The notes under the pieces are model-generated. The model saw only the letters and a list, made by a program, of their open reading frames with translations. It had not been told where the DNA came from and searched no databases. Below, one piece after another: positions 33,899 to 42,574 of a DNA stretch of 64,000 bases. The translations under genes were made by a program, and so were the position numbers. Each line of letters starts with the position of its first letter. Position 1 is the stretch's first letter. The stretch comes from Granulicella sp. dw_53 (GTDB taxonomy: Bacteria; Acidobacteriota; Terriglobia; Terriglobales; Acidobacteriaceae), in contig NZ_JAAVUR010000014.1 of the NCBI RefSeq assembly GCF_018449545.1, forward strand, positions 87,350 to 151,349, written 5' to 3'.

Positions 33899-34252
33899 CT
33901 ATTCGACCCGGCCAAATCGGACCTCCAGTTCTTTGAATATCGCGTAGGCTTGATCGACCGGGATAAGAGGGCCGTGCTTCTCCCGAAATTCATTGGCAAA
34001 GCAGTCTATCTCAGAAACATACTCTTCTCGATTGGGCCCATCGTACTTAGTCTTCAATTCCAGCACATGCTTCAGAGCAGCTTCGGTTGAGATCGTCTTC
34101 CCAGCGACAGCGCCCTTGCAAATTACAACCTGTCGTTGCCGCTCAACGCGATCCAGCAAATAATCCTTGACGTCCGTAGGAGGCGTTGTGTTCCTGGCAA
34201 TTCGCGAGTACCACCACGCGCGAAGCGACATTAGTGTTTGGTTAGGCCGCAT
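33899..34252 (-). CDS. Hypothetical protein in AT-richer patch
   Basis: A protein of about 117 residues (120 if GTG 34261 is used), starting MRPNQTLMSLRAWWYSRIAR. It has a basic, Trp-rich N-terminus and an acidic helical C-terminus (EEYVSEIDCFANEFREKHGP). I do not recognise the family. No signal peptide or membrane helix. Its codon use is less GC-biased than the neighbours, suggesting recent arrival. It starts about 20 bp after the stop of the frameshifted gene upstream, so the two probably came as a pair. Confidence 0.6.
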   Translation of the reverse strand: MRPNQTLMSLRAWWYSRIARNTTPPTDVKDYLLDRVERQRQVVICKGAVAGKTISTEAALKHVLELKTKYDGPNREEYVSEIDCFANEFREKHGPLIPVDQAYAIFKELEVRFGRVE

Positions 34253-34273
34253 GTTGACCACCTACATTGAGAA

Positions 34274-35013
34274 TTACCACTTACGTCGCGCTGGTGGTTG
34301 TCGATCGCCAAGCAACGTCGCCGTGTGAGTCGCCATTTGCATGTCTAAAATAAATACCTCACGGAAAGGAATACTTGGCTTCGCAAGCTTAACCTGTTCT
34401 ATTGCATCTTTCCATTCATCTTCAATCAGGAGAGAACAGGTTGGCACACAATCTACAACCAACACGGTCGAAGGAGGATACGCTTTATTGGCTTTTAGGT
34501 TGAGGCTTGCAAGAATCAGTTCAGCCAGATCCTTGCGTTCTCACCCCCACTGAACACATACGGTTTGGAGATGATGTTTTTTCCTTCTCGATGGATTCCT
34601 CGTACCCCGAAGGAGTTCCCCCGCTGATCCAGCCGTCGACGGCTATCAGAGTCGTTTCGATGAACGGACCTGGTGATCTCTACGAATACTCTCCTCGGCG
34701 CGTCTCCGTGCTCAACGAGCGAGCCAGAAGACCAGAGAACGGCATCGTACGATTGTGATCCGCTCAACCATCGAACCTTGATTCGTCTCCCCGCTTGATA
34801 ACGCGCTTGGATGTATCGAGCCAAGGGAAGCAACTCTTCAACAAGGCGCTTATCGGTTTTCGACTTGCGTAGTCTTAGTCGGCTTTTTCCTTCAGGTTCT
34901 CGGCGTATCTGGTCGAAAAGGTCATATACTTTGCGACAGAAATCAAGACCATCCAATAGCTGGTCATCAATTGCCGCGAGTTCGATGCGCGAATCTTTTG
35001 GCACTCGAAGCAA
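34274..35013 (-). pseudogene. Frameshifted hypothetical gene
   Basis: Two reading frames join into one protein-like sequence of about 246 residues. The first (35013 to 34516, from TTG, LRVPKDSRIELAAIDDQLLD) runs into a stop just after VFSGGENARIWLN. The second frame is open from near 34541 to 34274 and reads ERKDLAELILASLNL, VLVVDCVPTCSLLIEDEW, ending PPARRKW. One missing base around 34542 would merge them. Residues such as VFVEITRSVHRND are compatible with a nuclease-like fold, but that is weak. Either a decayed gene or a sequencing error. An upstream start beyond 35013 is possible. Confidence 0.6.
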
Positions 35014-35270
35014 CCTAACCTTTCTAACCCTTGATATATAAGATGCGCGCTTCTATCCTGAGCTCCCGATGAATGATACCTTCTCGTTTCGGAACTCGCG
35101 ATGGTGCGAACTCTATCCTTGCTTCTGCGTATGGGACCCGGTTGACACAAGAAATCGCTAATGTCATTCACAATCTCAGATTATTCCTCAAATGTCGGCT
35201 TCTCGGAAGTAATCATGATCCCAAGGGAACGTTACTGCTCAATCAATGGGATTTCAGCAACTGTGTCTCC

Positions 35271-35978
35271 CTACAAACGCTCTACGAGCGACCACAGGGT
35301 AAATACTGTGGCTGCGGCGGTGTTTTCGGTGAGGCTTGCGAAGATGGTTGCGCACTGGAGGGTGTCTCGATTGGCGTGATCCGCCTCTATTGAGCTGAAG
35401 GGGTCCATGTTTGACTTATAGGCTGGCGAGCATGCGACGGTGGACAACTCTCCCAAGGCCTTCGACGATATGGCTTGCACGGCGTTCCTATAGAAGAGTC
35501 CGAGCCCCCATGCTTTGACCTGCTCGAAGTGGTCTTCCAGGTTGCTTTGGCTGGGAGAGGTGTGGACGAGGATGTCCTGGGTGGTGATCTCCGCCTCCTC
35601 CGCTCCAAGGGCGATCAGTTGAGCTTGCAATGATTGCAGAAAGGATGGGGTCGGTTCGAAGTGACGGACCGTATCCTGGTGACTGAGGAGATAGGCCTCG
35701 TCCCTTACCGTGACGCCGGCCTCGTTTTGGTCTTCGAACATCGCGGCCATGAGACGGATGCTGGCTGTCGCGCTGGCGGCGTAGGCTTGGGGATCTCCAT
35801 CTTTGTGTTTGTAGGAGTCCAGGACGCTGGCCTGGGTGGCAAGCTCCAGGGCCTTGCTGGATCTTCTTTTGTGGGTGTCTGGTTTAGCAGGGGAGAGTCT
35901 GCCAAGGTTGGGCAGGGTCAATAGAGCTGCTCCACTTGGAGCGGTGCTGCGATTAAAGAATTGGCGACGAATGTTCAT
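35271..35978 (-). CDS. Hypothetical protein
   Basis: A 235-residue protein starting MNIRRQFFNRSTAPSGAALL, with an Arg-rich N-terminus but no clear signal peptide core. The body is helical, with ATASIRLMAAMFEDQNEAGV, SFLQSLQAQLIALGAEEAEI and a C-terminus of NRDTLQCATIFASLTENTAA. I do not recognise the family; it could be a conserved Acidobacteriota protein. ATG 35978 is preferred because it has GAGGG upstream; a longer frame to 36203 has no protein-like features. Stands alone. Confidence 0.65.
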   Translation of the reverse strand: MNIRRQFFNRSTAPSGAALLTLPNLGRLSPAKPDTHKRRSSKALELATQASVLDSYKHKDGDPQAYAASATASIRLMAAMFEDQNEAGVTVRDEAYLLSHQDTVRHFEPTPSFLQSLQAQLIALGAEEAEITTQDILVHTSPSQSNLEDHFEQVKAWGLGLFYRNAVQAISSKALGELSTVACSPAYKSNMDPFSSIEADHANRDTLQCATIFASLTENTAAATVFTLWSLVERL

Positions 35979-36255
35979 TTTTTCCCTCTCATCTCTGGCG
36001 TTCGGGATTAGGGAATCAGCCTCTTGGCGCAGATTATCGTCCTCTAGAACAGGGGTCAATGAACAATTGAGACAACTTAGTCGCTTTTGCGTGGTTTTTC
36101 CCATTGATTCGGTTGATGTTTTAAGCGAGGGGTTCGGTCTGTGCGATGGCTTACGGAGGCTATTTGCAGGCAGGGAAGGGTGTGCTGTTAGAATTCTTAA
36201 CAAAGCTCAACTGCAAAATTGATTTTCAGATGAGGGCAAAAGGGAGAGTTTAGAG

Positions 36256-36516
36256 ATGGCTTATGTGATTGCGGAACCATGCATCGGGACGAAGGATACG
36301 GCATGCGTGGACGCTTGCCCGGTGGATTGCATCCACCCGAAGAAGGATGAGACGGGCTACGGCGATACCGAGCAACTGTTCATCGATCCGGTAGAGTGCA
36401 TCGACTGTGGCGCGTGCGTTCCGGTTTGCCCGGTTTCGGCGATCTACGCTGGCGACGATCTGCCGGAGAAATGGGCGGCCTTCCAGGAGAAGAACGCGAC
36501 TCATTTTGGCCGATAG
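36256..36516 (+). CDS. Ferredoxin, FdxA type (3Fe-4S/4Fe-4S)
   Basis: An 86-residue electron carrier. Cluster motifs: the N-terminal CIGTKDTACVDACPVDCIHP has the spacing of the FdxA 7Fe class, where one site binds a 3Fe-4S cluster, and the second is CIDCGACVPVCPVSAI (4Fe-4S). The tail is YAGDDLPEKWAAFQEKNATH. The redox partner is not evident from neighbours. The gene is on its own with a GGGAG-type ribosome site. Confidence 0.94.
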   Translation: MAYVIAEPCIGTKDTACVDACPVDCIHPKKDETGYGDTEQLFIDPVECIDCGACVPVCPVSAIYAGDDLPEKWAAFQEKNATHFGR

Positions 36517-36584
36517 ATTCTAAGGTTTGAGTTGAGGCGCGCGGCCATCTGGTCGCGCGTTTTGCTTTTTGGGGTGAGGGTGCG

Positions 36585-37034
36585 ATGAAGAGTCTGGCCT
36601 CGGCGGATGTGCTCTCGGAGACGGCGGCGCGGCTGCGAAGCGTGAGTGTCGACGATCGAGCGTTGTGGGGACGGATGACTGCGACGAAGATGGTTCGGCA
36701 TCTGGGGCACGCCTTTGAGATGGCTCTGGGGGAGCGGATGGTAGAGCCGGTGAAGGGTGTTCCACCGACGGTGATGAAATGGATGGCGCTGCGGTCGGGG
36801 TTTCGCTGGCCGAAGGACTATGCGACGCCGCCGGACCTATTGCGCGCTGTGCAGGAGAGCTGTGGCGAGGAGTTCGAGGTGCTGCGGTGTTCCGCGATGG
36901 AGAAGATGGAGCGGATGGTTCGCGCATCGGACTGGGCTGCGACGCACCCCATCCTGGGGTCGATGACAGAGAAGGACTGGATGCGGTGGGGATATCTGCA
37001 TACGGACCATCATCTGCGGCAGTTTGGGCGGTAG
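36585..37034 (+). CDS. DUF1569/DinB-like family protein
   Basis: A 149-residue protein with the DinB-like four-helix layout. LWGRMTATKMVRHLGHAFEM carries the first metal-type His, and the C-terminal HTDHHLRQFGR gives the other histidines, as in DUF1569 proteins. It may bind a metal and act in thiol-dependent chemistry, but no substrate is known. It ends three bases before recO, so the two are probably co-transcribed. Confidence 0.85.
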   Translation: MKSLASADVLSETAARLRSVSVDDRALWGRMTATKMVRHLGHAFEMALGERMVEPVKGVPPTVMKWMALRSGFRWPKDYATPPDLLRAVQESCGEEFEVLRCSAMEKMERMVRASDWAATHPILGSMTEKDWMRWGYLHTDHHLRQFGR

Positions 37035-37037
37035 AGG

Positions 37038-37775
37038 ATGATTCAGCATGTGGGTGAGGCGATCGTGTTGCGGACGTGGCCCTTCCATGAGGCCGACCTG
37101 CTGGTGAGCCTGTTTACGCGGGAGCAGGGGCGGGTGAAGGGAGTGGCTCGGCATGCGATGCGGAGCCGACGGCGGTTCGGCGGGGCGCTGGAGCCGATGA
37201 CGCATGTGCGGGCCTCGTACTCGGAGAGGCCGAAGCAGGAGCTGGTGCGGATGGACTCGTTCGAGATTGTCTCGTCGCCGCTGAGCAGGCCGATCGACTA
37301 TGAACGCACGGCGGCGCTGGAGCTGGTGGCCGAGGTGTTGGAGGAGCTGCCGGAAGGGGCGGTGGACGATGCGGTGTTTCGGCTGGCGGTGGCGGCGATG
37401 GAGGAGATGCAGGTGGGGCGGGTGTGGATGCCGGTGACGTACTTCTGCCTGTGGATGAACCGGCTGATGGGTTGGATGCCGGAGCTGGGGCATTGCAATG
37501 TGTGTGGGCTGGATCTGAGGGGTGGGACGGTGTGGTATTCGCCGACGAGCGATGGGGTGACGTGCGAGGACGACCGGCGGGGTGGGAGTGTTGCGTTGTC
37601 GGCGGAGGCGGTGGGCGAGGCGATGCGGATGTTTCGGGGGACGGTGAAGGGGCTGGCTGTGGAGGAGTGGCCGAGGGAGCGGGTGGCGGAGCTGCGGCGG
37701 TTCGCAGTGGATATGCTGGAGCGCGGGTTGGAGCGGAGGCTGATGAGTGCGCGGGCCTTGGGGCGGATTTCGTAA
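37038..37775 (+). CDS. recO: DNA repair protein RecO
   Basis: A 245-residue RecO, which loads RecA onto SSB-coated single-stranded DNA with RecR. The N-terminal OB fold (EAIVLRTWPFHEADLLVSLF, GRVKGVARHAMRSRRRFGG) and the helical core are typical. The zinc ribbon is incomplete: CNVCGLDL is present, but the second pair is VTCEDD, with one of the expected cysteines replaced. It is followed by glyQ after 32 bp. Confidence 0.93.
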   Translation: MIQHVGEAIVLRTWPFHEADLLVSLFTREQGRVKGVARHAMRSRRRFGGALEPMTHVRASYSERPKQELVRMDSFEIVSSPLSRPIDYERTAALELVAEVLEELPEGAVDDAVFRLAVAAMEEMQVGRVWMPVTYFCLWMNRLMGWMPELGHCNVCGLDLRGGTVWYSPTSDGVTCEDDRRGGSVALSAEAVGEAMRMFRGTVKGLAVEEWPRERVAELRRFAVDMLERGLERRLMSARALGRIS

Positions 37776-37807
37776 ATCGCGTTCGTCCGATTCGCTACAA
37801 TCAGCAG

Positions 37808-38770
37808 ATGGTCTTGGATAAAAAGAAGGCGTTGACGTTTCAAGAGTTGTTGTTTACTTTGCAGCGATTTTGGGCGGACCGGGGTTGCGTTTTGCAGCAG
37901 CCGTACGACGTAGAGGTTGGGGCGGGGACGATGTCTCCGGATACGTTTTTGCGGGTGCTTGGGCCGAAGCCGGTGAGGATCGCGTATGCGCAGCCCTCGC
38001 GGCGGCCGGCGGATGGACGGTATGGGGAGAACCCGAACCGGCTGTTTCGGCATACGCAGTTGCAGGTGATTCTGAAGCCGCCACCGGAGCGGGTGCAGGA
38101 GATGTATCTCGAGTCGCTGGTGGCGATCGGGATCGACCTGAAGGAACACGATATCAAGTTCGAAGAGGACAACTGGGAGTGGCCGGTGGGCGGCGCCTGG
38201 GGTGTCGGCTGGCAGGTGATGTTGGATGGGTTGGAGATTACGCAGTTTACGTACTTCCAGCAGTGCGGGGGGATGGATCTGGACCCGATCTGCGGGGAGA
38301 TTACGTATGGGCTGGAGCGGATCGCGGGGTTCCTGCAGGATGTGGACTCGATCTACGACATCGTGTGGGCGGTGGAGCCGGATACGGGCCGCAAAGTGAC
38401 GTATGGAGAGATGCGGCTGGCGGAGGAGGAGCAGTTCTCGGCCTATAGCTTCGACTATGCGGATGTGGGGCGGCTTTGGGAGCACTTGAACTCGTACGAG
38501 GCGGAGTGTCTGGGGCTGTTGGAGAAGGCGAAGGGCTTTGAGGGGATGGAGACTTTGGAGCTGAAGCGGTTTCCGGTGCTGGGGGCGTATGAGCTGGCGT
38601 TGAAGTGCTCGCATATGTTCAATCTGCTGGATGCTCGTGGGGCGATCAGCGTGACGGAGCGCGTGGGTGTGATGGCACGTATTCGGATGCTGGTGGTGGG
38701 CGTGGCGAAGGCTTATGCGGCGCAGGGACAGATGCTGAATGAGGTTGCGAAAGAGGGTGTGGCGGTTTGA
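37808..38770 (+). CDS. glyQ: Glycyl-tRNA synthetase alpha subunit
   Basis: A 320-residue alpha subunit of the tetrameric bacterial glycyl-tRNA synthetase, which holds the catalytic core for Gly-AMP formation. ALTFQELLFTLQRFWADRGC, QPYDVEVGAGTMSPDTFLRV, EDNWEWPVGGAWGVGWQVM and the QFTYFQQCGG region follow the family. The start ATG 37808 gives the expected length; a long frame continues upstream through recO but is not coding there. glyS follows after a 153-bp gap. Confidence 0.97.
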   Translation: MVLDKKKALTFQELLFTLQRFWADRGCVLQQPYDVEVGAGTMSPDTFLRVLGPKPVRIAYAQPSRRPADGRYGENPNRLFRHTQLQVILKPPPERVQEMYLESLVAIGIDLKEHDIKFEEDNWEWPVGGAWGVGWQVMLDGLEITQFTYFQQCGGMDLDPICGEITYGLERIAGFLQDVDSIYDIVWAVEPDTGRKVTYGEMRLAEEEQFSAYSFDYADVGRLWEHLNSYEAECLGLLEKAKGFEGMETLELKRFPVLGAYELALKCSHMFNLLDARGAISVTERVGVMARIRMLVVGVAKAYAAQGQMLNEVAKEGVAV

Positions 38771-38780
38771 GGGTTTACGT

Positions 38781-38814
38781 CCCACCCTTTGCGATGAGAC
38801 TGCAAAGGATGGGG
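38781..38814. repeat. Hairpin in the glyQ-glyS gap
   Basis: CCCACCCTTTGC (38781-38792) pairs with GCAAAGGATGGG (38802-38813) with one mismatch. No T run follows. The sequence looks like a dispersed intergenic hairpin, not a terminator, and it could adjust glyQ and glyS expression. Confidence 0.5.
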
Positions 38815-38923
38815 CACCCGGGCTTTGGTGCGGGTTCTAGTTTGCGGGTGAAGGTGCTTCTCTAATCGCTTGCGGTCAGGATGGGCACTTGGATTGGTTT
38901 CAGGATTAGAGAATAGGACGGTT

Positions 38924-41056
38924 ATGGCTGAGTTTTTGTTTGAGATTGGGTTGGAGGAGATTCCTGCACGGATGATCGCAGGGGCGCAGGCGGAGCTGGA
39001 GCGGCGCGTGGTGGCGATGCTGGAGCGGGAGCGGCTGGTGAGGGCCGGTGTCGAGAGCAGGGGCTTCTCTACGCCGCGGCGGCTGGCGGTGACGGTGGCT
39101 GGGGTCGCGGAGCGGCAAGAGGATGTGGCGGAGGAGTTGGTGGGGCCTTCGGCGAAGATTGCGTTCAAGGATGGGGTGGCTACTCCGGCGGCGGTGGCGT
39201 TTGCGAAGAAGGCTGGCGTGGCGGTTGAGGACTTGAAGACGGTTTCGACGCCGAAGGGGGAGTACCTGGCGGCGACTTCGGTGAAGGCGGGGCGGAGTGC
39301 GGCGGAGGTGATTGCCGCGGAGCTGCCGAAGGAGCTGGCGGGGATTTATTGGGCGAAGAATATGTATTGGCGGGCGGGGAAGCCGGAGAGGTTCGTGAGA
39401 CCGGTGCGGTGGATGGTGGCGCTGCTGGGGAGTGAGGTGGTTCCGGTTGAGTTTGCGGGGAAGACGGCGGGGAAGGTGACGTTTGGGCACCGGGTGTTGT
39501 TTGGGGATGGGGAGATTGCTGTGTGGGCTCCGGGGACTTACGTAGAGGCGCTGGAGAAGGCTTTTGTGATTGTGGATGTGGAGGCGCGGCGGCATCGGAT
39601 TCGGAAGGCTCTGGACCGGGCGACCCGGAGCGTGGATGGGCTGCGGTGGCGGGAGGATCATGGGCTGGTCGATAAGCTGACGCACTTGACGGAGTGGGCT
39701 TCGGTGGAGGGTTCGGCGGGCAGAGATTCGGTGGTACTGGGTGGATTTGAGGCGGCTTATATGGAGCTGCCGGAGGAGGTGCTGGTGACGGTGATGCGGG
39801 ATCACCAGAGCTACTTCGCGGTGGAGGATAAGGCGGGGAGTCTGGCTCCGCACTTTCTGGCGGTGCTGAATATGGAGGCCGATGAGGCGGGGCTGGAGGT
39901 GATTCGGCATGGGAATGCGCGGGTGCTGCGGGCGCGGTTCAACGATGCCCGGTTCTTCTGGGAGTTTGATCAGCGCGTGCCGCTGGTAGAGCGGGTGAAG
40001 CTGCTGGAGAGTGTGACGTTCCAGAAGGATCTGGGAAGCTATGCGGCGAAGTCGGAGCGGGTGAAGAAGGTGGCGGCTGCGCTGGCGGGGTTGGTTGTGT
40101 TGCGGGGCGCTGCAGTGGATGTGGTTGCGCTGGACGAGGCGGTGGTGCTGGCGAAGACCGATCTGACCAGCGAGCTGGTGAAGGAGTTTACGGAGCTGCA
40201 GGGCGTTGTGGGTGGACTGTATGCGCGGGCGCAGGGGTTCAGCGCGGCTGCGGCCACGGCGATCTACGACCAGTACCTGCCGAAGTCGATGGAGGACAGT
40301 GTTCCCCGGACGGTGGAGGGGGCGGTGCTGGCTATTGCCGACAAGGCGGATACGATTGCGGGGATGTTCGGGTTGGGGTTGGAGCCTACCGGGTCGAAGG
40401 ATCCGTTTGCGCTGCGGCGGGCCGCGAACGGGATTGTGAAGATTCTGGCGGAGAGTGCGGTGGCTTTGCCGCTGACGCTGGGGGAGATCGCTCAAGCAGC
40501 GGCTGGGCACAAGGAGGAGCTGGTCTCGAGGCTAGAGGTGTTTTTGGCGGAGCGGCTGGAGTTCTATCTGCGCGAGGTGAAGGGGCAGGCCTATGACGTC
40601 GTGAAGGCGGTGCTGGCTGCAGGCGCGAACGATGTCCGGGATGCGGTGGCGAGGGCGGAGGCGGTGACGTCGGTGCGCGGCTCGGATGATTTTGCGGCGG
40701 TGTCGGCGGCGTTCAAACGGATGAAGAATATTCTTTCGCAGGCTGGGGAGAAGGGGTTTGCGGCAGGCGCAGTGGTGGATGGGGCTCTGCTGACGGAGGC
40801 GAGCGAGAGGTCGCTGGCGGAGCGCTCTGCGGAGCTGGCTGGGGCGGTGAAGGGGCTGCGGGAGCAGGGAAGGTATGCAGCTGCGCTGGAGGCGATTGCT
40901 ACGTTGCGGCCGCAGGTGGATGCGTTCTTCGAGGCGGTGATGGTGATGGCTCCGGATGCGGCGGTGCGGGGGAATCGGCTGGCTCTGCTGGAGAGAGTGC
41001 TGGGAGACTTCTCGGGGATCGCGGATTTTTCGGAGATTGTTACGGCGGGCCTGTAG
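38924..41056 (+). CDS. glyS: Glycyl-tRNA synthetase beta subunit
   Basis: A 710-residue beta subunit, which binds tRNA-Gly. The N-terminus MAEFLFEIGLEEIPARMIAG is the family signature, followed by GFSTPRRLAV, KNMYWRAGKPERFVRPVRWM and the HD-like region with LPEEVLVTVMRDHQSYF. DPFALRRAANGIVKIL and the C-terminal anticodon-binding domain (FFEAVMVMAPDAAVRGNRLA) complete it. Start ATG 38924. Confidence 0.97.
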   Translation: MAEFLFEIGLEEIPARMIAGAQAELERRVVAMLERERLVRAGVESRGFSTPRRLAVTVAGVAERQEDVAEELVGPSAKIAFKDGVATPAAVAFAKKAGVAVEDLKTVSTPKGEYLAATSVKAGRSAAEVIAAELPKELAGIYWAKNMYWRAGKPERFVRPVRWMVALLGSEVVPVEFAGKTAGKVTFGHRVLFGDGEIAVWAPGTYVEALEKAFVIVDVEARRHRIRKALDRATRSVDGLRWREDHGLVDKLTHLTEWASVEGSAGRDSVVLGGFEAAYMELPEEVLVTVMRDHQSYFAVEDKAGSLAPHFLAVLNMEADEAGLEVIRHGNARVLRARFNDARFFWEFDQRVPLVERVKLLESVTFQKDLGSYAAKSERVKKVAAALAGLVVLRGAAVDVVALDEAVVLAKTDLTSELVKEFTELQGVVGGLYARAQGFSAAAATAIYDQYLPKSMEDSVPRTVEGAVLAIADKADTIAGMFGLGLEPTGSKDPFALRRAANGIVKILAESAVALPLTLGEIAQAAAGHKEELVSRLEVFLAERLEFYLREVKGQAYDVVKAVLAAGANDVRDAVARAEAVTSVRGSDDFAAVSAAFKRMKNILSQAGEKGFAAGAVVDGALLTEASERSLAERSAELAGAVKGLREQGRYAAALEAIATLRPQVDAFFEAVMVMAPDAAVRGNRLALLERVLGDFSGIADFSEIVTAGL

Positions 41057-41116
41057 GCGGGGATTCACAGGTTGGGTGGGCGAATTTGGGTAGAGTGGAG
41101 ATGAAGGAGATTCACC

Positions 41117-42073
41117 ATGCCTCTACCTACCGATGAAAAGTTGCTGGCACTTAGCGAGAGCCTTGTTGCACAGTTCCAACAGATATTTGGATTGAATCCG
41201 GGGTTTCGTCCGGCGCATGCGAAGGGCACGATGTTGACGGGGACGTTTACCCCTTCGGCGGGAGCGTCCAAGGTGACGCGGGCTCCGCATATTGAGCGCG
41301 CGTCTACGCCGGTGACGGTGCGGTTCTCGAACTCTACGGGGCTGCCCTTGATTCCGGACAACGATCCGAATGCAAATCCTCGCGGGTTGGCGATCCGGTT
41401 CAATCTGGCGGAGCATGTTCACACCGACATCGTGAGCCATTCGACGGACGGGTTTCCGACGCGGACCGGAGATGAGTTTCTGGAGCTTTTGAGAGCGCTG
41501 GCGACCTCCGATCCCTCGAAGCCTTCGGATCCGGCGAATCCTTCTCCGGTGGAGAAGTTCCTGGGTGGGCATCCGGCGGCGCTGGCGTTTGTGCAGACGC
41601 CGAAGCCCGCGCCTTCGAGCTTTGCGCGGGAGTCGTACTTTGGCGTTACGGCGATGAAGTTTACCAACAAGGATGGGGTGAGCCGGTTTGGGCGGTACAG
41701 GATTCTTCCCGATGCTGGGAACGACCATCTGGACGAGGCTGCGACGGCTGCCAAGGGACCGAATTATCTGTTCGATGAGATCGGAGAGCGGGTAGCGGCA
41801 GGGCCGGTTGGGTTTCGGATTCTGGTTCAACTTGCGGACGAGGGAGATGTGGTGGACGATGCCACGATCCACTGGCCGGCGAGCCGCGAGGTGGTGGAGC
41901 TGGGCCGGATGGAGCTGACGGCTCCGGTGGCGGACAACGCGGCGGAGCAGCAGAAGATCATCTTCGACCCGATTCCGAGGGTGGATGGGATTGAGCCTTC
42001 GGACGATCCTTTGCTTGAGCTTCGGGCGGCTGTCTACCTGATAAGCGGGCGGCAGAGGCGGGCGGCGAAGTAG
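41117..42073 (+). CDS. Catalase-family peroxidase (small, SrpA-like)
   Basis: A 318-residue heme protein related to the core of monofunctional catalases. The distal His is in RPAHAKGTMLTGTF, followed by VTRAPHIERASTPVTVRFS and NANPRGLAIRFNL; GRYRILPDAGNDHL follows later. The canonical catalase is about 480 residues; this short form usually has peroxidase rather than catalase activity. It starts a three-gene plus-strand run with an SRPBCC protein and an epimerase. Confidence 0.9.
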   Translation: MPLPTDEKLLALSESLVAQFQQIFGLNPGFRPAHAKGTMLTGTFTPSAGASKVTRAPHIERASTPVTVRFSNSTGLPLIPDNDPNANPRGLAIRFNLAEHVHTDIVSHSTDGFPTRTGDEFLELLRALATSDPSKPSDPANPSPVEKFLGGHPAALAFVQTPKPAPSSFARESYFGVTAMKFTNKDGVSRFGRYRILPDAGNDHLDEAATAAKGPNYLFDEIGERVAAGPVGFRILVQLADEGDVVDDATIHWPASREVVELGRMELTAPVADNAAEQQKIIFDPIPRVDGIEPSDDPLLELRAAVYLISGRQRRAAK

Positions 42074-42559
42074 GTGGTCCGGCTGGAAGAGGTGACGAGG
42101 ATCGAAGCACCGATGGAGCGGTGCTTCGATCTCGCACGAAGCGTCGAGGTGCATGTGCTGGGGAATGTGCACTGGGGTGAGCAGGCCGTGGCCGAGGGTG
42201 GGGTCACGGCCGGGCTGCTGGGGCTGGGAGACCGGGTGACGTGGCGGGCGCGGCACTTTGGGGTTCGGCAGAGGCTGACCAGTGATATTACGGCGATGGA
42301 TGCTCCGCGATACTTTCAGGACACGATGGTGCGCGGGGCGTTCCGCTCGATGCAGCACGATCACTTCTTCCGGGAGTTGGAGGGTGGCGTTACGGAGATG
42401 AGGGATGTGTTCCGTTTTGCGGCTCCGATTCCTGTGCTTGGCAGAGTCGCGGAGGTGGTGTTGCTGCGGCGGTATATGACGACGTTGCTGCGGGAGAGGA
42501 ATCTGGAGATAAAGCGGGTGGCGGAGTCGGAGGATTGGCGACGGTATGTAGAGACCTGA
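42074..42559 (+). CDS. SRPBCC/polyketide-cyclase-like protein
   Basis: A 161-residue START-like (SRPBCC) protein with IEAPMERCFDLARSVEVH, GDRVTWRARHFGVRQRLTS and PRYFQDTMVRGAFRSMQHDH, the pattern of the cell-division-inhibitor-like subgroup commonly paired with TIGR01777 epimerases, which indeed follow here. It starts with GTG immediately after the catalase stop codon. It probably binds a lipid-like or other hydrophobic ligand. Confidence 0.87.
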   Translation: MVRLEEVTRIEAPMERCFDLARSVEVHVLGNVHWGEQAVAEGGVTAGLLGLGDRVTWRARHFGVRQRLTSDITAMDAPRYFQDTMVRGAFRSMQHDHFFRELEGGVTEMRDVFRFAAPIPVLGRVAEVVLLRRYMTTLLRERNLEIKRVAESEDWRRYVET

Positions 42560-42574
42560 AGGTAGACTCGCTAC

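Noticed and set aside
34875..35171. A 98-residue minus-strand frame overlapping the frameshifted gene
   Set aside because: It lies in another frame of the same DNA and lacks continuity with the protein-like sequence downstream.
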